A stretch of DNA of 64,000 nucleotides. It comes from Alphaproteobacteria bacterium (GTDB lineage Bacteria; Pseudomonadota; Alphaproteobacteria; Ferrovibrionales; Ferrovibrionaceae). How positions within the stretch are numbered: position 1 is the stretch's first letter; the number at the start of each line of letters is the position of its first letter. Positions 62,430 to 64,000 of the stretch are shown here, one piece after another. A program made the translations under genes and the position numbers. The stretch covers positions 259,691-323,690 of the forward strand of contig CANJGB010000001.1 in the NCBI GenBank assembly GCA_947473805.1, written 5' to 3'. The notes under the pieces were generated by a model. It saw only the letters and a list, made by a program, of their open reading frames with translations. It was not told the DNA's origin and searched no databases.

Positions 62430-63181
62430 CCGTTACCTGCGCGGTGCGCGATGGCGTGGCCGAGGTGGTGATCGACCATCCGCCCGTCAACGCCATCACT
62501 ATCGCCGATACCTGGGCCATCGACAGTACTTCCCGCGATCTCGCGCGCAACGACGACGTGCGCGCCGTTATCCTGACGGCCGTGGGCCGTGGCTTCAACG
62601 CCGGCATCGACATCAAGGAAATGCAGGCCGGCGACAGCCGCGCCCTGATGGTGGAATCGTGCGAGGCCTGCGACGCGGGGTGGGAGGCGATCTGGCAGTG
62701 CCCGGCGCCGGTGATCGCCGCGGTGAACGATTTCTGCCTCGGCGTCGGCATCGGCCTTGTCGCCAGTTGCGACATGATCGTGGCGACGCGGCACGCCCGC
62801 TTCGCTTTGCCCGAGGTCGACAACGGCTCGCCCGGTTGCGCCTCGCACCTGGCCCGCCTGGTGCCGCCGATGAAGCTGCGCGAACTGTCGCTGTCGTGCC
62901 GGCGGGTCAGTACTATCGACCTGCACGCCTGGGGCTCCATCGCCCACCTGACCGATGCCGACGACCTGATGCCGGTGGCGCGCCAGCTCGCCGCCGACCT
63001 CGCCGCCAAGCCGCGCGACGTGTTGCGCTACGCGAAGGCCGCCCTGAACCACATCGACATCTACAAGAAGCGCAAGGCCTTCCGCCTCGAGCAGGGCTAC
63101 ACCTACCAGCTCAACCTGATGGGCATCGGCGACCGCGCGCGCAACGACTTCATTGCGGGGACAAGGGTGATGACGCGGTAA
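62426..63181 (+). CDS. Enoyl-CoA hydratase/isomerase family protein
   Basis: A 251-residue crotonase-fold protein starting at GTG 62426 within the preceding stop (GTGA). AEVVIDHPPVNAITIADTW, the oxyanion-hole GRGFNAGIDIKEMQ and APVIAAVNDFCLGVGIGLVA are present; the usual catalytic Glu pair in the later helix reads PEVDNGSPGCASHL. It hydrates or isomerises an enoyl-CoA; the paired MaoC-like gene suggests a short beta-oxidation-type route. Confidence 0.9.
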   Translation: MTVTCAVRDGVAEVVIDHPPVNAITIADTWAIDSTSRDLARNDDVRAVILTAVGRGFNAGIDIKEMQAGDSRALMVESCEACDAGWEAIWQCPAPVIAAVNDFCLGVGIGLVASCDMIVATRHARFALPEVDNGSPGCASHLARLVPPMKLRELSLSCRRVSTIDLHAWGSIAHLTDADDLMPVARQLAADLAAKPRDVLRYAKAALNHIDIYKKRKAFRLEQGYTYQLNLMGIGDRARNDFIAGTRVMTR

Positions 63182-63192
63182 GTCGGCCAAAA

Positions 63193-63807
63193 TTACCGTT
63201 TTTTTATCTGCTTCATAAAATCTTCTTTTTTCGTTTTCCTGCCAATTTTCCCGATGCCCCTTACCACATGGCCTGCTGCATTTTTGATCAACTTCTTAAG
63301 CTGTTCGGCTTCCCGTTTTGTTGGCGTAATCCCATCGGCGAGAGTTGTCATTCCGTTGAAATTGAACGTTGCCCCAGGCGCCCTCAAGTCTTTCCGGGTG
63401 TCGTGCAAAGTACCGTCCGCATAGCTGCTGTTGAGGTTGCTGCTCTCGCCTTTGCCTGCGTCGATGTTTTTGAAATAGACCTCTTTCTGGTCTTCCAAAT
63501 CTTTCCGGTCCGTCGAGCCTCCGCCAACGTGCTTAATCTTGTCGACCAAACTTGGGTACTTGGTTCGGATCTGGCTGATGCATTCTTCAATTGCCATATC
63601 CGTCCCCTGCCGCGTCTCTTTGGCTTCGTTCCGTTCAAGCGGACGTAACTCATCAAATATTTCCGCCACGAATTGATAGTCGGGCGTCGATTTATTCAAT
63701 TGGGCAGCGCGCTCAACTTCTGCCGCCTTCTTTTTCTCCTCTTCCGATCTCTGGGTGGCTTCAATTGTTTGCGCTGCGGCTTTTAGTGCTTCTTCTTCCA
63801 AGCCCAT
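63193..63807 (-). CDS. Orphan charged protein, AT-richer gene
   Basis: A 204-residue hydrophilic protein with an N-terminal charged helix (QRSEEEKKKAAEVERAAQLN) and a Lys-rich C-terminus (GKIGRKTKKEDFMKQIKKR). No cysteines apart from one, no signal, no membrane helix. Base composition and codon choice (many TTT, AAA, AAT codons) are clearly AT-richer than the rest of the window. It lies about 50 bp from an IS5-like end, so it has probably been acquired with mobile DNA. No family recognised; the basic tail might bind nucleic acid. Confidence 0.6.
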   Translation of the reverse strand: MGLEEEALKAAAQTIEATQRSEEEKKKAAEVERAAQLNKSTPDYQFVAEIFDELRPLERNEAKETRQGTDMAIEECISQIRTKYPSLVDKIKHVGGGSTDRKDLEDQKEVYFKNIDAGKGESSNLNSSYADGTLHDTRKDLRAPGATFNFNGMTTLADGITPTKREAEQLKKLIKNAAGHVVRGIGKIGRKTKKEDFMKQIKKR

Positions 63808-63857
63808 CCAACGCGCGAAACGTTGAACGCCCTTAACTGCTGCAGGTGCCCACCTCA

Positions 63858-64000
63858 GAGCCGTTCCGGAAAGTTTAGATTCCCGTTGAGTGAGTTGGCT
63901 TTGCGAGGCGCCTGAGCATGATGCGGATCATGGCGAGGCGGACGAAGGCGGCCACCTTGCGGGCATGGCGTTCGAAGTCGCGGGCAAGCCTGCGGTTGCG
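63858..64000 (-). mobile_element. IS5-like element, right end with transposase C-terminus
   Basis: The minus strand at 63875-64000 encodes NRRLARDFERHARKVAAFVR then LAMIRIMLRRLAKP, ending at TAA 63875-63877. This is the conserved C-terminal helix of IS5-family (DDE) transposases. GAGCCGTTCCGGAAAG (63858-63873) just beyond the stop looks like the terminal inverted repeat. The rest of the element lies outside the window. Confidence 0.8.

Overview
The window looks like a chromosomal segment of a GC-rich alphaproteobacterium, probably in or near the Rhodospirillales. The supporting signs are the gene orders ffs-dnaX-ybaB-recR and engB-yidC-yidD-rnpA-rpmH, a yejABEF peptide transporter, a cytochrome c-kdsB-pheA block, a DUF2336 protein, and many ATGA/GTGA stop-start overlaps. 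The genus cannot be named from sequence alone. Only the right end (about 63.2-64 kb) is clearly of different composition: it holds an AT-richer orphan gene and the end of an IS5-like element.

Layout. 1-2.4 kb: the 3' part of a CHAT-domain protease gene, a 'translational machinery protein'-like gene and a broken EamA transporter. 2.6-10.1 kb: first catabolic/transport block (two SDRs, SnoaL-like protein, cyclase-family hydrolase, Bug/TctC binding protein, LivK-like binding protein, class III CoA-transferase) with a composite pseudogene. 10.1-17.6 kb: yejABEF-type peptide importer with two tandem yejA genes. 17.7-25.4 kb: housekeeping (hisN-like, cytochrome c, kdsB, pheA, nudC, SRP RNA, dnaX, ybaB, recR). 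25.6-36.7 kb: second catabolic block (three ACMSD-type amidohydrolases, ABM monooxygenase, SDR, VOC protein, D-aminoacylase-like enzyme, two Bug proteins, a leuCD-type dehydratase pair). 36.7-53.3 kb: housekeeping (exoD, rmuC, def-fmt-truA, dapE, lpxR, dapD, argB, engB-yidC-yidD-rnpA-rpmH) with a diguanylate cyclase and a DUF2336 gene. 53.5-60 kb: membrane and signalling genes (TVP38, flavin disulfide reductase, histidine kinase, lipoprotein, ParA-like ATPase, multidomain adenylate cyclase). 60.3-63.2 kb: broken bacterioferritin, cupin, GST, MaoC-like and enoyl-CoA hydratase genes.

How the genes work together. The two catabolic blocks combine periplasmic carboxylate capture (Bug proteins), amide/ring hydrolysis or decarboxylation (amidohydrolases, cyclase-family hydrolase, D-aminoacylase-like protein), oxidation (SDRs), CoA activation and a hydro-lyase. 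This suggests use of amide or aromatic-derived carboxylic acids, but no substrate can be read from sequence. Membrane components for the Bug and LivK binding proteins are absent from the window.

A notable secondary pattern is the number of damaged or internally shortened genes: the EamA transporter, a gluconolactonase-to-LivK fusion remnant, an isonitrile-hydratase-like gene with a frameshifted tail, bacterioferritin, and a GGDEF protein with a shortened PAS domain. Real decay and assembly or sequencing error cannot be told apart here. No CRISPR array, prophage, tRNA or rRNA gene was recognised. The best candidates for something undescribed are the 25.6-36.7 kb catabolic cluster, the SRPBCC-zinc ribbon-adenylate cyclase at 58.2-60.0 kb, and a strict 20-bp-period repeat at 44.57-44.67 kb.
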